From Undaria pinnatifida (taxonomy: Eukaryota; Sar; Phaeophyceae; Laminariales; Alariaceae), in NCBI GenBank assembly GCA_012845835.1, contig JABAKD010000016.1, positions 14,001,020 to 14,065,019 of the forward strand: a DNA stretch of 64,000 bases. Direction: 5' to 3'. The translations under genes and the position numbers were made by a program. Below are positions 44,920-56,649 of this stretch, piece by piece (the first letter of the stretch is position 1; the number at the start of each line of letters is the position of its first letter). Below the pieces are notes generated by a model. That model saw nothing but the letters and a program-made list of their open reading frames with translations. It was not told where the DNA came from and made no database searches.

Positions 44920-45570
44920 ATAGCACTACCCACTGAGCTACTTAGTCACTACATAACCAACAAAATATATGTTTCGAGTTCGTAAATTGATTCTCACCCG
45001 GCTTTTCTTGACAGGGATTTCCGAAGCTTCTTACCCCTCGCCACGTACTAGTGCCTAGAAATACTATAACTTTCTGGCCTTTTTTTCGTCGCGGCCACGA
45101 TCCGAGGGTTACCAATCGCCGAAAATCGAGGTGTCTTTCAGTGCGCTGTAGAACGTTGTCGTAAGGTCCTCGGTTGCCGGCACCGTCTCAAGTGTCCTGC
45201 ACCACCGTCTAATTATTGACGTGTTGCACCCAGGTGCGGTGCTCGCGTTCTGGACGTCTTCCTAGACGCAAGCACCGCACCTTGGTGCAACACGTCCACC
45301 ATTATACGGTGGTGCAGGTAGGAAGGCACTTGAGATAGTGCTGGCAACCGAGGACCTTACGGCAACGTTCTACAGCGCAGTGAAAGACACCTCGATTTTA
45401 GGCGATTGGTAACCCATTGATGATACCGGGATTCGAACCCACGCACATCAGGCTCAGAAGCGGACAGCTATCCACTAGACCGCTGAGTCACTGTGACTAA
45501 GTAGCTCAGTGGGTAGTTCTATATAGCCAACAAAATATGTGTTGTCGAGTTCGTAAGCTGATTCTCGCCG
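44920..45570. mobile_element. tRNA-like repeats around a palindrome
   Basis: 44922-45000, 45495-45570 and 45790-45930 share a tRNA A-box-like TAGCTCAGTGGGTAGT with AACCAACAAAATAT, in both orientations. 45425-45492 is tRNA-like on the minus strand (GCGGTCTAGTGGATAGC, B box GGGTTCGAATCCC), but its acceptor ends do not pair well, so it is more likely SINE-derived. Confidence 0.6.
45106..45415. mobile_element. 310-bp palindrome (foldback/MITE-like)
   Basis: Arms of about 150 bp match at roughly 90% from GGGTTACCAATCGCC (left) to GGCGATTGGTAACCC (right), meeting near 45257 (GACGTCTTCCTAGACGC). An RNA from either strand would fold into one long hairpin. No open frame. Confidence 0.9.
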
Positions 45571-45934
45571 CCCCGATGAACAACTAAGATATGCCGTGGG
45601 TTCGAAGCCCACCGACTTCATAATATATATAACTATTCTAACGACGTCAGCTGTGAGTTCGACGAATATTTGTTATTTTCGAGTGTGCGCGCTGAAGACA
45701 TCATTGATATTTATGATAGTGTATTCCTAGACACTAGCTAGTCCGTGGGGAGGAGAAAGCCCCGAAGATCCGTGTTACGAAGTGGGTGAGAATCAGTTCA
45801 CGAACTGAAAAACATATAATTTGTTGGACAAATATTGTGTTGGTTATTATAGTACTACCCACTGAGCTACTTGGTCACCATTGAGCTACTTCAGTGACTA
45901 AGTAGCTTAGTGGGTAGTGCTGTATAACCAACAG
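45571..45934. other. Mixed repeat fragments
   Basis: Includes a short core fragment (GACGTCAGCTGTGAGTTCGACG near 45640-45665) and inverted/direct pieces of the AGCTACTTAGTCACT repeat (45855-45925). No gene. Confidence 0.55.
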
Positions 45935-46665
45935 TTACCCATGACTTTGTGGTACTAGCCTAACGGTCGCCCATGGGTCACTCGTGGGTCACCCATGAGT
46001 TTATGATACTAGCCCATGGGTCGTTCATAGGCAACACGTGGGTCACCCATAAGTTCACGGTACTGACCCATGTGTCGCCCACGAGTTCCATGGTGTGTAG
46101 CCCATAGGTCGCCCGTTGGTATAACCAACAGTCACCTATGACTTTTTGGTACTAGCCGATCGGTCGCCCATGGATCACTCGTGGTTCACCCATGAGTTTA
46201 TGATACTAGCCCATGGGTTGCTCAGGGGTCACACGTGAGTCACCCATGAGTTCACGGTACTAGCCCATGTGTCGCCCATAAATTCCATGGTATGTAGCCC
46301 ATGGGTCGCCCGTGGGTCATACTTGCGTCACCCGTGAGATTACGGTACTACCCTATGGGCCACCCATGGTTCACCCGTGGATCACGCCCATGGTTTTATT
46401 GTAGTAGCGCATGGGCCGCCCATGTACCACTCATGAGTTCATGATCGCAGCCCATGTGTCACCCATGGGTCACCCGTGGGTCACCCGTGAGTTCATGGTA
46501 CTAACCCGGGGGTCACCCATGGGCGACCCATGATTGATGCATGGTTTTGAGTGTTGGCCCATGGGTCGCACATGGGTCTCCCATGGAACGCCCATGGATC
46601 ATCGACGGTTCTTAGTGCTGGCTCATGCGTCTCCCATGGGTAGCCCGTGGCAGTGTACCCCATGG
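45935..46665. repeat. CCCATGGGT satellite, block 2
   Basis: Same unit and orientation as block 1; the palindrome and tRNA-like repeats lie between the blocks, as if inserted into one array. The array ends at about 46665 in unique sequence. Confidence 0.95.
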
Positions 46666-47033
46666 AATTCCCAGAAAGAAAAAAGATGTACATCACAACT
46701 TAGAATTTGTTTTAAGTAACATGAATGAAAAGGAAGAGGAAAAAAGTCACTCTTTTCCTTTTGGTGTCACCGAGATGGCCAAACAGCGATACAACTACAT
46801 CGAGAGAAATGCGCGCGAAAAATAAGGGAGAGCTACGAGTACAAAAATAAGGGAGAGCTAGGAGTACAACCTAGGGACGGTTATGAACATGTGTACATAC
46901 CAACAATCTAACGTTCGGTGACACCGATACACCAGATCAGCAGGCGGACGGACACAGCGATAATTCGACCCTGTGAGGTCGTTGGGGCCCCCGTATGAGT
47001 GGTGGCGCATCCATCCAACATTGACGCTCCGAG

Positions 47034-47151
47034 GTCAAATTTTCAAGCTTACCGCGAACAAACTCCCAACCCCGTCTACTCTCGAGGGCACCTTGTTGAA
47101 TAATCCTCTAATTGTGCGCTCCATGGCTCGAAGGGTCGGAAACACAGACAG
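47034..47151 (+). CDS. Single exon resembling the N-terminal part of a BTB/T1 (K-channel tetramerisation) domain
   Basis: The plus-strand exon is framed by acceptor-like TTGACGCTCCGAG and donor GTGACC, phase 1 to phase 2. It encodes GQIFKLTANKLPTPSTLEGT followed by a LLNNPLIVRSMARR stretch and GNTDR. The pattern GGQ.F..T...L..P.. with a following Leu/Ile helix is that of the first half of T1/BTB domains in protist proteins. Neither the preceding exon (which should end near the VGG) nor the following one (F[IL]DRD..F) was located with matching phase, so it may be a gene fragment. Confidence 0.4.
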
Positions 47152-48107
47152 GTGACCGTCTGGGTTGTTGTTGTGGTTCGCCTGTTGGCTGTTTATCGGG
47201 CGTGTGTGCGGCTGTATTGCCTGCATTGCCTGTATTGCCGTGTTAGAGATCGGCTCTTTGCCTTTCGTTTTCCGTCTCTTGTATGTTTAGACAGGCCCTT
47301 CATAAAGGACTTGAGTGATACCTTAATGTTGAGACATCCCAAGCTGGGGTGCAGCATGTTCTGAGAATTTTCTGAGGTCCTAACATGAGGAGTTCAACAT
47401 CAACATCAACACCATCCATCATCACCCGAAACGTGACGTCAAACACATTCGTTCGCACAGCAGCTCGATCAATACTTCTATGCGCAGCTAGTGCTAAAAC
47501 AAACATACTGAGTACTCGTAATATTGTCTTACTATTAATGGTCACACTAACCGGCATTTTCTCTTTTGGGGAGGTTAACCGGTAACAGGTAAAGAGGTGA
47601 CAAACATAATATGGCCCCAAAAAAAACAAAACCCTGCCGTGGGATGCCATTTTTTTTTCCCGGTAGCTGGTACACGCGATCATATCGGCAGGCGACGAAT
47701 GTTAACGTTCGATGTTTTCGTGGCTTGTCCCTCCGAACAACGTAATTGTTTGTTTTTTGCGAACACACGTCCACCTCGCAACAAGCCTTGTTGATGGACC
47801 TATTATACGCGTTAATGGCTCCGTCACACGTTCTCTCTCGAGCTGGGGAGGTATACTACGTGCGTTCCACTCGTGCCAACGGCGCCTGGGCTCCAAGTAT
47901 TGAATGCGCTTCCCCTTCAGATTCCAGTGCGCCAAATTATACCAGGTAGTACGCTGAAGAAGGGACGGCTTGATTGGGTTGGTTGCTACGGTTGCTGTCT
48001 GTATTACATACTCTTCTCAGCTACGGCAGCGTTTGTCATTGCACATATGCTTCACGTACACAGCCAAAATCACGGCGGTATGTCGCGAAACAAATATATC
48101 ACAAGTA

Positions 48108-48170
48108 CCAACAACGCAGCTTGCAAGATGAGTATTGACCCTAAATTCGTCGAACTCACAGCTGACGTCC
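48108..48170 (+). mobile_element. Conserved core copy (MSIDPKFVELTADV)
   Basis: Clean copy: GCAGCTTGCAAGATGAGTATTGACCC and onward, readable as MSIDPKFVELTADVLEMFL then stop. Third-position differences from the 16.5-kb copy leave the peptide almost unchanged. Confidence 0.7.
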
Positions 48171-48394
48171 TTGAAATGTTTTTATAAAACATAACTGTGG
48201 CTGTTTTGCCTGGCGAAGCAATCTGCAACAGACAGCAACGACGACACTCCCCCGAACCAAGCTGTCCCTCTTTCAGCGCACAAGATAATAAAGTAGAAAC
48301 AGTACGTAAACGCATGGTATACCTACTATTAATAATAGTGCTAATAGGGTTAAACCTACATCGTGTGAGGCTCCTCATCTGTCCTCAGCTCGTG

Positions 48395-48470
48395 AACTAT
48401 CTATCGATCTACCTATCTGTCTATCTGTCTATCTATCCATCTATCTATCTATCTATCTATCTATACCTTA
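48395..48470. repeat. Microsatellite (CTAT/CTGT)n
   Basis: About seventeen 4-bp units CTAT, some CTGT or CCAT. Confidence 0.95.
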
Positions 48471-49699
48471 CCTAACAACCGACGCTGAGAATGAATCAAG
48501 CGGCAGCATTATTTGCAATGCCATGGTATAACTATCTAGTTAAAAGTAAGTGCACACCAAATGTTGTCAAGCACATGCTGTTCCACCGATGTTAGGTAGC
48601 TTCTTCGCCTAATTGATATAATTGAGGAATGCTAACTAAGTGAGAAATATTATGACCACATAGTGATATTTCCGACCCTATCGTAACACGGGCCACTCGT
48701 TGCTCGGAGCCCGGGCACCGCTGGAACCATAACGAAAAGCGAAAAATGCCCTTACCCCCCCCCCCCCCAGCTTCAGAGAGGACGTGCTCATGGACGAAAT
48801 AACTCATGTGATAATGTGTATTGCCTTGTTATCTCCCTATCCATCTCGGCAACCGGTGGCAGTCTCGACCCACTCGCGTGACCATCCAACCTAAAATTAA
48901 GCACTTAAGCAGTATACTGGGGAAAAGCACGGCAAAGCGTATCGTTGGCGCTGCGTTACAGTACTACCAGGTACTGTTTATAGACGGAACCCCACGCACG
49001 CATCGCAGCATCCCTGTGATTCCTTTCTTCGATTACGCAAGCTGGTAGTGATTCTCAGGCCGAGGAATCGCCCGCAATAGCGATGAGAGCCGGGAGGGAC
49101 AACCGAGAGCGTAGACTAGGGCGATGAAACAGGAAACGCCAGCAGGCCTGTACAGCCTGATCGAGCCCGATGCTCGTTTAGAGCCTTGCCAAACGTGCCC
49201 TATCGGCAGCAAAACAACTTGCAGATCATAGGCCGATTAGGCTGTTACCAGCGGGTGGAGTAAGAACGAATGCCATTATCTGCGGCACATTTGTGACGGC
49301 ATCTAGACGTTTGGGTGGAGGTAGTGTTGGATGGACTCGAGGCTGATGGGACTTTCGTTGAGGTTTCCGAAATTGCTGGTGTTGGTCTTGTCGGGGCTCC
49401 CGACTTTGCTGACGACTGACGGCTGTCATGATGATGTCGACACGCGGGGTATTGACGGCAATCATGACATACGACTTGTGCATGCGAGGTAGTATTGTAG
49501 GAGGCACGGCGCGGACGATAGCTTTGAGGTGAAATCGTACAGGGAGCTTAGCTTACTGGTTGGATAACGCTGTTGTTCCCGCGATCTACCTAGCAATGCA
49601 ACGTCCAACAGGCTGGTAGCGGCTATTGCGTGCTAGCACGGCTCCTGTGTGTGATCAAAGCCCGACGATAGACATTCGGTCTCGGGCGATATATTTCAA

Positions 49700-50250
49700 C
49701 AAAACTTACGCTAAGAAACGCTTAACCCCTTTGGAACTCCATCTACGTTTCGGGTCCGAACTGCTTGGAATAACTGCTGCAGCATCTTTTTTGCAGTGGA
49801 AACAGTTACCCTTCCCATCACTGAGTCGGAATATGTAGCCATGACCGACGGGGCGAAGGAAGCCCTCTGCGCAATGTGTTAGGTGTTGCCTGGGGATAGG
49901 TGTTAGATATCGCCGAGTTTTGGTGTGTTTTGCGGGGAGCGAGAGTGCCTGCCCCTAACGTGGCCGTCATAAATCCATCGGGCTCGTCCGACTCCAAGCA
50001 CGTCAACAACGCAAGATACCACTTCCTGCTCGAGTTTGAAAATAAAGGGGACATATCGGGTATCAAGTATTTCCTCACAGAAGACCCATTCTGCGAACGT
50101 GTCTCCGCACAGAAAACCAACCTGCGGACGTTCCCTCGAGAGCTCGTATTGGTAGCGATGGGTTTAAAAAATGCCACGTTTTTCTTTAACGAGTACAAGT
50201 GTTCCCCGTGCGGGCAGGCGTTTGCTCCTATGTTCGTTGACACGTGCTAG
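49700..50250 (+). mobile_element. Ty1/copia-type pol relic (RNase H end)
   Basis: The plus strand carries the copia RNase H landmarks in order, in changing frames: LPITESEYVAMTDGAKEAL (49806-49865) and then SKHVNNARYHFLLEFENKGD plus IKYFLTEDPF (49990-50090), matching the STTEAEYVA..KEA and TKHIDIRYHFIRE..G.I..KY..TEDQ patterns of copia elements. Frame changes, stops and the missing upstream RT show it is dead. LTRs were not recognised. Confidence 0.7.
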
Positions 50251-52305
50251 ATGACATAGCGTCAGGCGAGGCCTTCGTCATCGTCATAGGTTGTCTCACC
50301 GAAAAACGTCGCAGTAAACGGCAGCAGATACCGGCAGGTTTTTTCGCCGGAGTATCACGGAGATTTGTAGACGAAGAATGTTGCATATGGGACATTTTTT
50401 ATTGCAACAAGGAAAATTGTCGTGGGAATGTTTCTAGAGTAACTCCACGGCCTAGCACCGTTTGCTTGCACGTTGTTGTGGTTGGCGACCGTTACCCCGG
50501 ATGATGTAACCCACCCGATAACCCCTCCCCCCTTCCGTTCGTCGATGTGCATAACTACTTCTGGGTCCATCTAGCATTGCATATTCATTTTAATATCATG
50601 CTCACAGCATGCTTCAAAGTATACGGTGGTGTGCTTGTTGTTGCGCTGTTTCTCCAAGTCTGCAAGTGGTTGTTGTGAACTTGCTCGTCCTACGCCCATT
50701 GGCTCTATTCGAACACCATGTACTTGATACCGCCACCTAGAGCTGCGAACGCTCGCATATCCACAGGTATGTTTGCTCTATCTGTGGCAAAGGACGCAGA
50801 GGAATGCCCCCCCCCCCCCGCTCTCCCCTCTGCAAAGAACGGGCCGTCCCTTTGTTCAGGTTCAGCTGTGAGCTACGAAGGTTTCGGAGTTTAAAGCTGC
50901 GGGTCACTACAGTAAAAAGCAAGTGTTTTTTTTATTCGGCGTGACTCGAACAATGGTAGTACCTTCGATTTCGGCGAACTAATCGACTCAGAGTTTCCAT
51001 ACGAAGATGCTTGTTGTGGTGATAGTCACGCACACATGCGATGCAACGGGCGGAGCACAAGATGCCACAGCCTGCTGTACGTAGTTTTGATGTGAGCATT
51101 TTGATGTGAGCATTTAGTCTCTTTTGTACTAAATGTGCGACACGAGTTAGAGCGCCAGCTAGCGCTCCCACTTTTGGCGTTTCGCCGCCCATCTACCGTT
51201 TTCATTCGCCCTTGCTTTGTTCTTCCCCCCCGCCCCTTCGCACATGGCCATTTCACCGCCTACTACCCATGCATCGCCTCCCACACTCATTCAGATGCCT
51301 CGAAACAAAATGTGGAGCAGCCATTAGGGACTGGTGAACACATCCTGCAGACGTGCAAGGCGGGTAGCACGGTACCCAGGACGAGGTGGGAGCAGCCAGG
51401 GAGGAATTGACAACTCTTGAGCTGGAAGAGGACACATAGCCAGGGCGGGCGTTTCGCCGGTCTTGAAATGGAATTGACAGCTCTGGTGGCTTTCATGGCA
51501 AGTGCACATAGCCTTGGCGAGCATTGCGCCCAACGGAGGGGGGCGGGGATCTCCGGTAGTCATGATACCCATTTTAAGCGGAAGGGTGACTCTGGTGTAT
51601 GCGCAAGTACAAGGCCGGCGAGCGAGTAGTCCTATAGCGTGCATGACACCCCAAGGATAGCTCTGGCAGACGCGTTATTTTTTCGGAGGAGGAGAGATTG
51701 CTGCTTGTATCCTTTTAGAACCGCACCGAATTTTGTTTGGAACAAATTTCTAGGAATCTGTTGGAGGTAATTTTTGTTATTCTAGAAGGGTAGGCCCTAG
51801 CACCTCATGGTGGGGTGCATGCTGGCCGTGAGAGGGGGACGAAGTACCCGTGAGGGCACCGCACCCCACGGAGGAAAACCTATTCCTATCCCGATAGAGA
51901 TTCCCTATCCCGACAGAGATGGACGGGTAGGCGTGGGCTGCAGGTATATGAACAGAGGCCTCCACTCGGCCTGCTACGTCACCTACGAACCCGATGAACT
52001 CAGGTGTCAGGCAGAGGACGCGCTTATTTTCTTCCACCCCCTCCCCGTCCCTCCCCTCCCCCCCTTCTTCCCTCTCCCCCCCCCCCCTCCCCTTCCCCCC
52101 TCTCATCTCTCCCGTCGAGAGTGTCGTGTGGCTGTCCTTTCTGGCCACCTAGGAGCTGGGGGGGATGACCCGACGATATGGCGGAATCCGACGCCAAGCA
52201 TTTGGACATCAGTCCGTTTTGATGCTGTAACGGCGTATCTTGGTGCGTGATCTGACACGGGGGAAAGTAGAGCGGCGCACTACACTTAATCGGACTCGGT
52301 TTGAG
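50251..52305. other. No confident gene
   Basis: Includes C-run patches (50808-50820, 52035-52105) and a loose duplication near 51405-51535 (GACA(A/G)CTC..GG...GGCACATAGCC). The plus-strand frame 51807-52018 ends at a donor-like GTGTCA and could hold an exon (PYPDRDGRVGVGCRYMNRGL), but I recognise no family. Confidence 0.45.
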
Positions 52306-52309
52306 ATTA

Positions 52310-53110
52310 AGGCCAGCGCGGTAGGCGCGACTGAGATTCAACACGTTTTTTGCGTTTCGTGCGTCAAGGAGGTAGCCGGTGCGACCAGCGCAACCGAGAT
52401 GGATCCCAACTTTTGTTTAACTTGATTTGAGACAGCGCGTCAGACAAAATCTATCTTCGGTTTAGTTGGATATAGAGTTAGGGCAAGGCCAGGGGATCCG
52501 TCACGGCCGAGCCTAATCCTGTGTTTAGTTTGACTTCACATAGGTTGAGGGTGGGGCCAGTGCGTCCATCGCGGCCGAAGTTGATCCCGTTTTGTTTTTA
52601 TCGTTGCGAGGATGGGGGTAAGACCAGCGCGTTCGCCGCGGCCGAGCCTTATCCTGTGTTTTGTTAGCCCTGACTTAGTTTGAGGGTCAGGGTAGGACCA
52701 GCGCGTCGACCGCGGCGGAGCTTGATTCCGATTATGTTTTACTCGATGCAAGGATGGGGGCGAGGCCAGCACGCCTGCCGCGGCCGAGCTTGATCCTGTG
52801 TTCTGATTGGTGTGACGTAGTGAGGCTAAGACTGACGCCAGCGGGTCCTCCGCGGCCGAGCCTGATCCTATGTTTTGTTGGGTTTGACTTGGTTTGGGAG
52901 TGAGCGGCTTGGTTTGAGGGCAAGGGCGATGCCAGCGCATCCATCCGCTGCGGTCGAGCGTGGGCCCGTGCTTGTTTTACGCTGTTTTGAGGATGAGGTT
53001 GACGCCAGCGCGCAGGCGAGCTTAGCCCGTGTCTTGTTTGCCTAGGTTTGAGCGAGGGGCGGGGGCGGCAGCGCGTTCGTCGAGGCAGAGCTTGATCGCG
53101 TGCTTTTGTT
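52310..53110. repeat. GC-rich tandem array, unit about 80-110 bp
   Basis: About nine diverged units with the common part GGGC(A/G)AGGCCAGCGCGTC.. CGCGGCCGAGC(T/C)TGATCC(T/C)GTGTTTTGTT. Two long minus-strand frames (52536-52940 and 52732-53268) are read-throughs of this array; no protein family is evident. Confidence 0.85.
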
Positions 53111-54285
53111 AAACTTGGCATGGGTCGGCGGTCAACGTGTGGGGGCCATCGCGTCAGGCGCGAGAAGTTTGATGTGGTTTGTGTGCAGAGTAGGTGTGGT
53201 GAGCATCCAGGAATGTTCTCGTTGAAGGGGGCAAGCTGTTTGACACGTGAGGGAGTAGTGCGGCGCATTTGGCGTGCTGTGGAGGGTTATTCATGAAACG
53301 GAAAAAAACAGGAAAACGCGGCTAGGTTTTCTCCTCTTTCTAGGTTAGGGTAGAATAGCTCGGGTCCACCGTGTGAATTATCGCGTGGCTGGCCTTTGTT
53401 CGGCTAACTGGCCGGGGGGGGGGGCTGCCGAGAATGTGAGTAAACCAATGTATGTAGGCTTACCGGTTAGGGCGTGGCAATTTGGGTGAGGGGATGAAGG
53501 CAAACCAACCACGGGGGAGTACGCCTTTCTGCTTATATGCGTGGAACAAGCGTCCACCTCTCTGGTGGGGCACTTGTTCGTTTCCGGCCTATTGCGTCTG
53601 TCTTTAGCAGACGAGCACCTACTAAGTCGAGGAGATACTGTAGATTGGCCTAGGTCGTTGTACGTACTCGGTGAGCATGGGCGTGATGATATTGGAAACA
53701 GTACTCAGTACTCAGGTAGGTGTGGCACGGGGTCTGGGTGAGGTGTTTTGGTCCCGAGTGGAAACGACGATAACACATTGGGTGTCATTTGATGTTTTTG
53801 GCACGAGAGTGACCTTCACTTTGCATGATGCACGCACCGCGCACATTCATAACGGAAGTAGTGAGGTCAGCCAACGGAGAGCAATTGGGTCCAAAAGGGC
53901 GATGCAGGCTAGGGGCTACACTGCACATCTTGCCATACACGGTATTAATCGTGGGATGTTCGCCCACAGAAAACGTTACTCTTAGGCAGAAGTGCACCTG
54001 TCAACCAATCAAAGCGGCAGTAGGTGAACAACGCATGTATTACATTAGTTACGGAAATAATGAAAAATAAATACAAAGTGAGTTGAATGTGACGCTCAAC
54101 CTATTGCGTCATGAAGCGGCTGGCCAAACCATGACTATGCAGATGCCTGCAGCTCTTAGCAATACGGGGATCATAGTGGAACTTGGCCAACAACGTGACT
54201 CCGTCGGCGTCATGCACGCGTTGACGACCATAGAAGATCTCGTTCAAAAGCTGAAAAAGTTAGGGCGTTAGCACCGCTATTTTGT
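53111..54285. other. Possible decayed protein-coding or retroelement remnant
   Basis: Overlapping plus-strand frames 53825-54070 and 54083-54271 look coding-like (ITEVVRSANGEQLGPKGRC; then a Leu/Gln-rich stretch), similar in style to retroelement gag-protease regions, but I cannot assign a family. AATAAA lies at 54066. Confidence 0.35.
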
Positions 54286-54505
54286 GGGTAGATTTGCCCA
54301 ATATTCCTCCTCATCGCCCAAAACAATAAGTCACGATGTCACGATCGGACAAAACTCACTCATCACATTGATCACGGTTTGCAACGCTCCGCTATTTTGT
54401 GGGTGGATTTGCCCAATATTCCTCCTCGTCGCCCAAAACAGGAAGTCACGATGTCAAGATCGGACAACACTCACTCATCACATTGATCACGCTTTGCAAC
54501 GCTTG
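54286..54505. repeat. Tandem duplication, unit about 110 bp
   Basis: Two almost identical units (TTTGTGGGT(A/G)GATTTGCCC.. ATTCCTCCTC.. GATCGGACA.. CATTGATCACG). A recent duplication; no gene. Confidence 0.9.
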
Positions 54506-56649
54506 ACATAACGTTGTTTCATCTTCTCTCGTTTGACACGTCTGCGCAAGGTTTCACATATGACAATAAACCCATGCATTTAGAGAAAAAAACCGAGCTC
54601 CACGTTTCAGCCCGTCCTGATAATAATCACACAAAAAATCGCAAGTTCTGGGCAAAACGTGCTAAACAACAAAAAATATATAATAGCAAGCATACAACGT
54701 CAGGACCTAGGCCTATACCAACGACACAACGCCGCCCTTACGCGTAAAGTCAGTGCAAGGCACGCCCTATGCGGTCGCATTTCGTACGCCAAATGAAAAG
54801 AGGCGAAGCAAGAACGTTATCGAGATATATAATCACCCCACCCCCCCAGCATGAAAACAGCAAACGATGAACCGATTTTATCCTCCACAGCTAATTTGAC
54901 CTACAACTTCCACGGCAAAATAATATTAAAACAGCACATTACTACACCGAATATCAGAAGTAGAACGCCACGCTATTCGCCGGCATCACAGACACGTACC
55001 AGATACCCTGTTTCACTACGTAAGTTCGGTGCAACGATCTTATTGATCACCGAATAATATCCCACCACGACTACGCGCCAAGGGTGATGCTCAATTATGG
55101 CCAACGACGGTAAGAAAATCGCCATTTTCTAAAAAATGACATTTTCTTGTAAAAAATATGACAATTTTCTTACTGTTGTATTTCAATACAGGCTCAATGC
55201 TCTCGACACCGCGCGGGCCCAGCGCGTCACGACCGACGTTTTCAATAGCCGCATGTTTTCGTTCGTCCTTTCGAATCGCGCGTGCACATCAACGCCAAAA
55301 AAAACCATGGGCGCGCAGAGCCTATCACGGTTTGCTTAATCCTGTTGAATCGCATGTGCATGTCAGTGCAAAACAGTAAGTACCCCGGTGCAAAACAGCG
55401 CAAACACGTCAACGCAGAACAGCGTAAGTACGTCAATGCAAGGCAGCACTGCGCACAGCAAAAAAAACAGCGTATGTCTTACGCGTCATTGCACAATCAC
55501 ACGAATACGCAAAAGCTGATTTCAGACGTAGAACACCGTTCCCTTTGCCAGCAAATGCACAAATGATAAAAAGAAAGGGTGTCGGCCATCTGGTCGCCGC
55601 TCTCTAGAACAGGAGACAGCGGAGTCATTTTATTTCGTAAGTTCTTCCTCAACGAGTGCCTCCACAAAACACCAAGAGCGCTCAACACAACAAAACACAG
55701 CAAAACAGAAAGGAAACTTGGCCCCGGCGGGGTCGACCCGAGCCGAGGCAAAAAAAACAACAAACAAAAGTTGGTGTGGTCGCTGAGGATGTGTACAGTC
55801 CAGCCTTGTGCCTTGAGCGTATGCCAACGTAAGCCCTGGGGCTGAGCGTTGCTCGTAGGTCAATCACTCTTCCGGAGTGGGTTCTGTGGGTAGAAGTGCA
55901 TTGGGGAATCGAGGAGGCGTGCGGGGAGGGTGCGATCGGTATAAATAAGCAAAAGCTGTCCGTTTGCAAGCAACAAGCCGTTGCTGTTACAAAATATCAG
56001 GTAGACCGACACTCTCCCCTTGGCAGGCTATGCATCTTTTCGTAAATTGCTGCACGGTATTAATAGCTTGGCTTTCCAGTCCTTGGTTGTGCAAGTTGAT
56101 TCCTCGAGCGCTCAATTACCCCACGTGCATGAAAACAGAAATAAAAAAAAAAACACATTTCCACGTGGAGTTGAGCCATACCGCTAAACGCGAAAATGCT
56201 CACCACAACTACAACAATCGATCGACCTACACCTCAACCGCTTCAGCGGAATGCTACTTCTACTTCAGGCAACCAACTAAAACGGGGACAAAACACACAA
56301 AGCAGACCTTAACCCCTTTAGATCTGCATCGACGAATTCAGGAAGAATGTTCTTGGAATGATAACTTTCGCAGTTTAAAGGTGTAAAGACACAGACACGG
56401 CCACGGCCACGGACGCAGAAGGGTACAGTAACGGCCAGGTCAAACACGCGGCTCTTGAAGAAAACCGCCACAACCAAGACAAAAAAGTTAGCACAGCTGT
56501 CGCTATCCATAACTGTCGTCAACTTGCGTGCTTTCGTGGTCGATGGTCAGCGGTCGTAATAGCCACCTCGAACGGAGTCCTTCTTTTTTGGCAGTGTGCA
56601 ACATTAGAAACTCGCTTTCGCTCATAAAACCTAACTGGTACACCGGTAC
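54506..56649. other. No confident gene
   Basis: Short frames only. 55185-55260 has an acceptor-like TTTCAATACAG followed by a coding-like stretch (NALDTARAQRVTTDVFNSRM), unconfirmed. 56299-56360 resembles 49708-49770 (TTAACCCCTTT.GA.CT.CATC), another retroelement fragment. Confidence 0.4.

Larger units (their letters stand above)
47152..49640. other. No further exon identified; small repeats
   Basis: Contains a copy of the conserved core (48108-48170), a (CTAT)n microsatellite (48395-48470), a C12 run (48756-48768) and TACCAGGTA sites (47940, 48965). The minus-strand frame 47300-47560 has a hydrophobic start but no family. At 48970-49047 a plus-strand frame reads VLFIDGTPRTHRSIP, loosely like a T1-domain second half, but its phase does not fit the 47034 exon. 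Confidence 0.45.

Noticed and set aside
45425..45492. tRNA gene on the minus strand
   Set aside because: Has A and B boxes, but the acceptor ends do not pair (at least three mismatches); more likely SINE-derived.
48970..49047. Second half of the BTB/T1 domain
   Set aside because: FIDGTPRTH resembles the family, but the acceptor phase does not match the 47034-47151 exon and the similarity is short.
52536..53268. Two long minus-strand open frames
   Set aside because: Read-through of a GC-rich tandem array; repetitive Pro/Arg/Ser-rich peptides.
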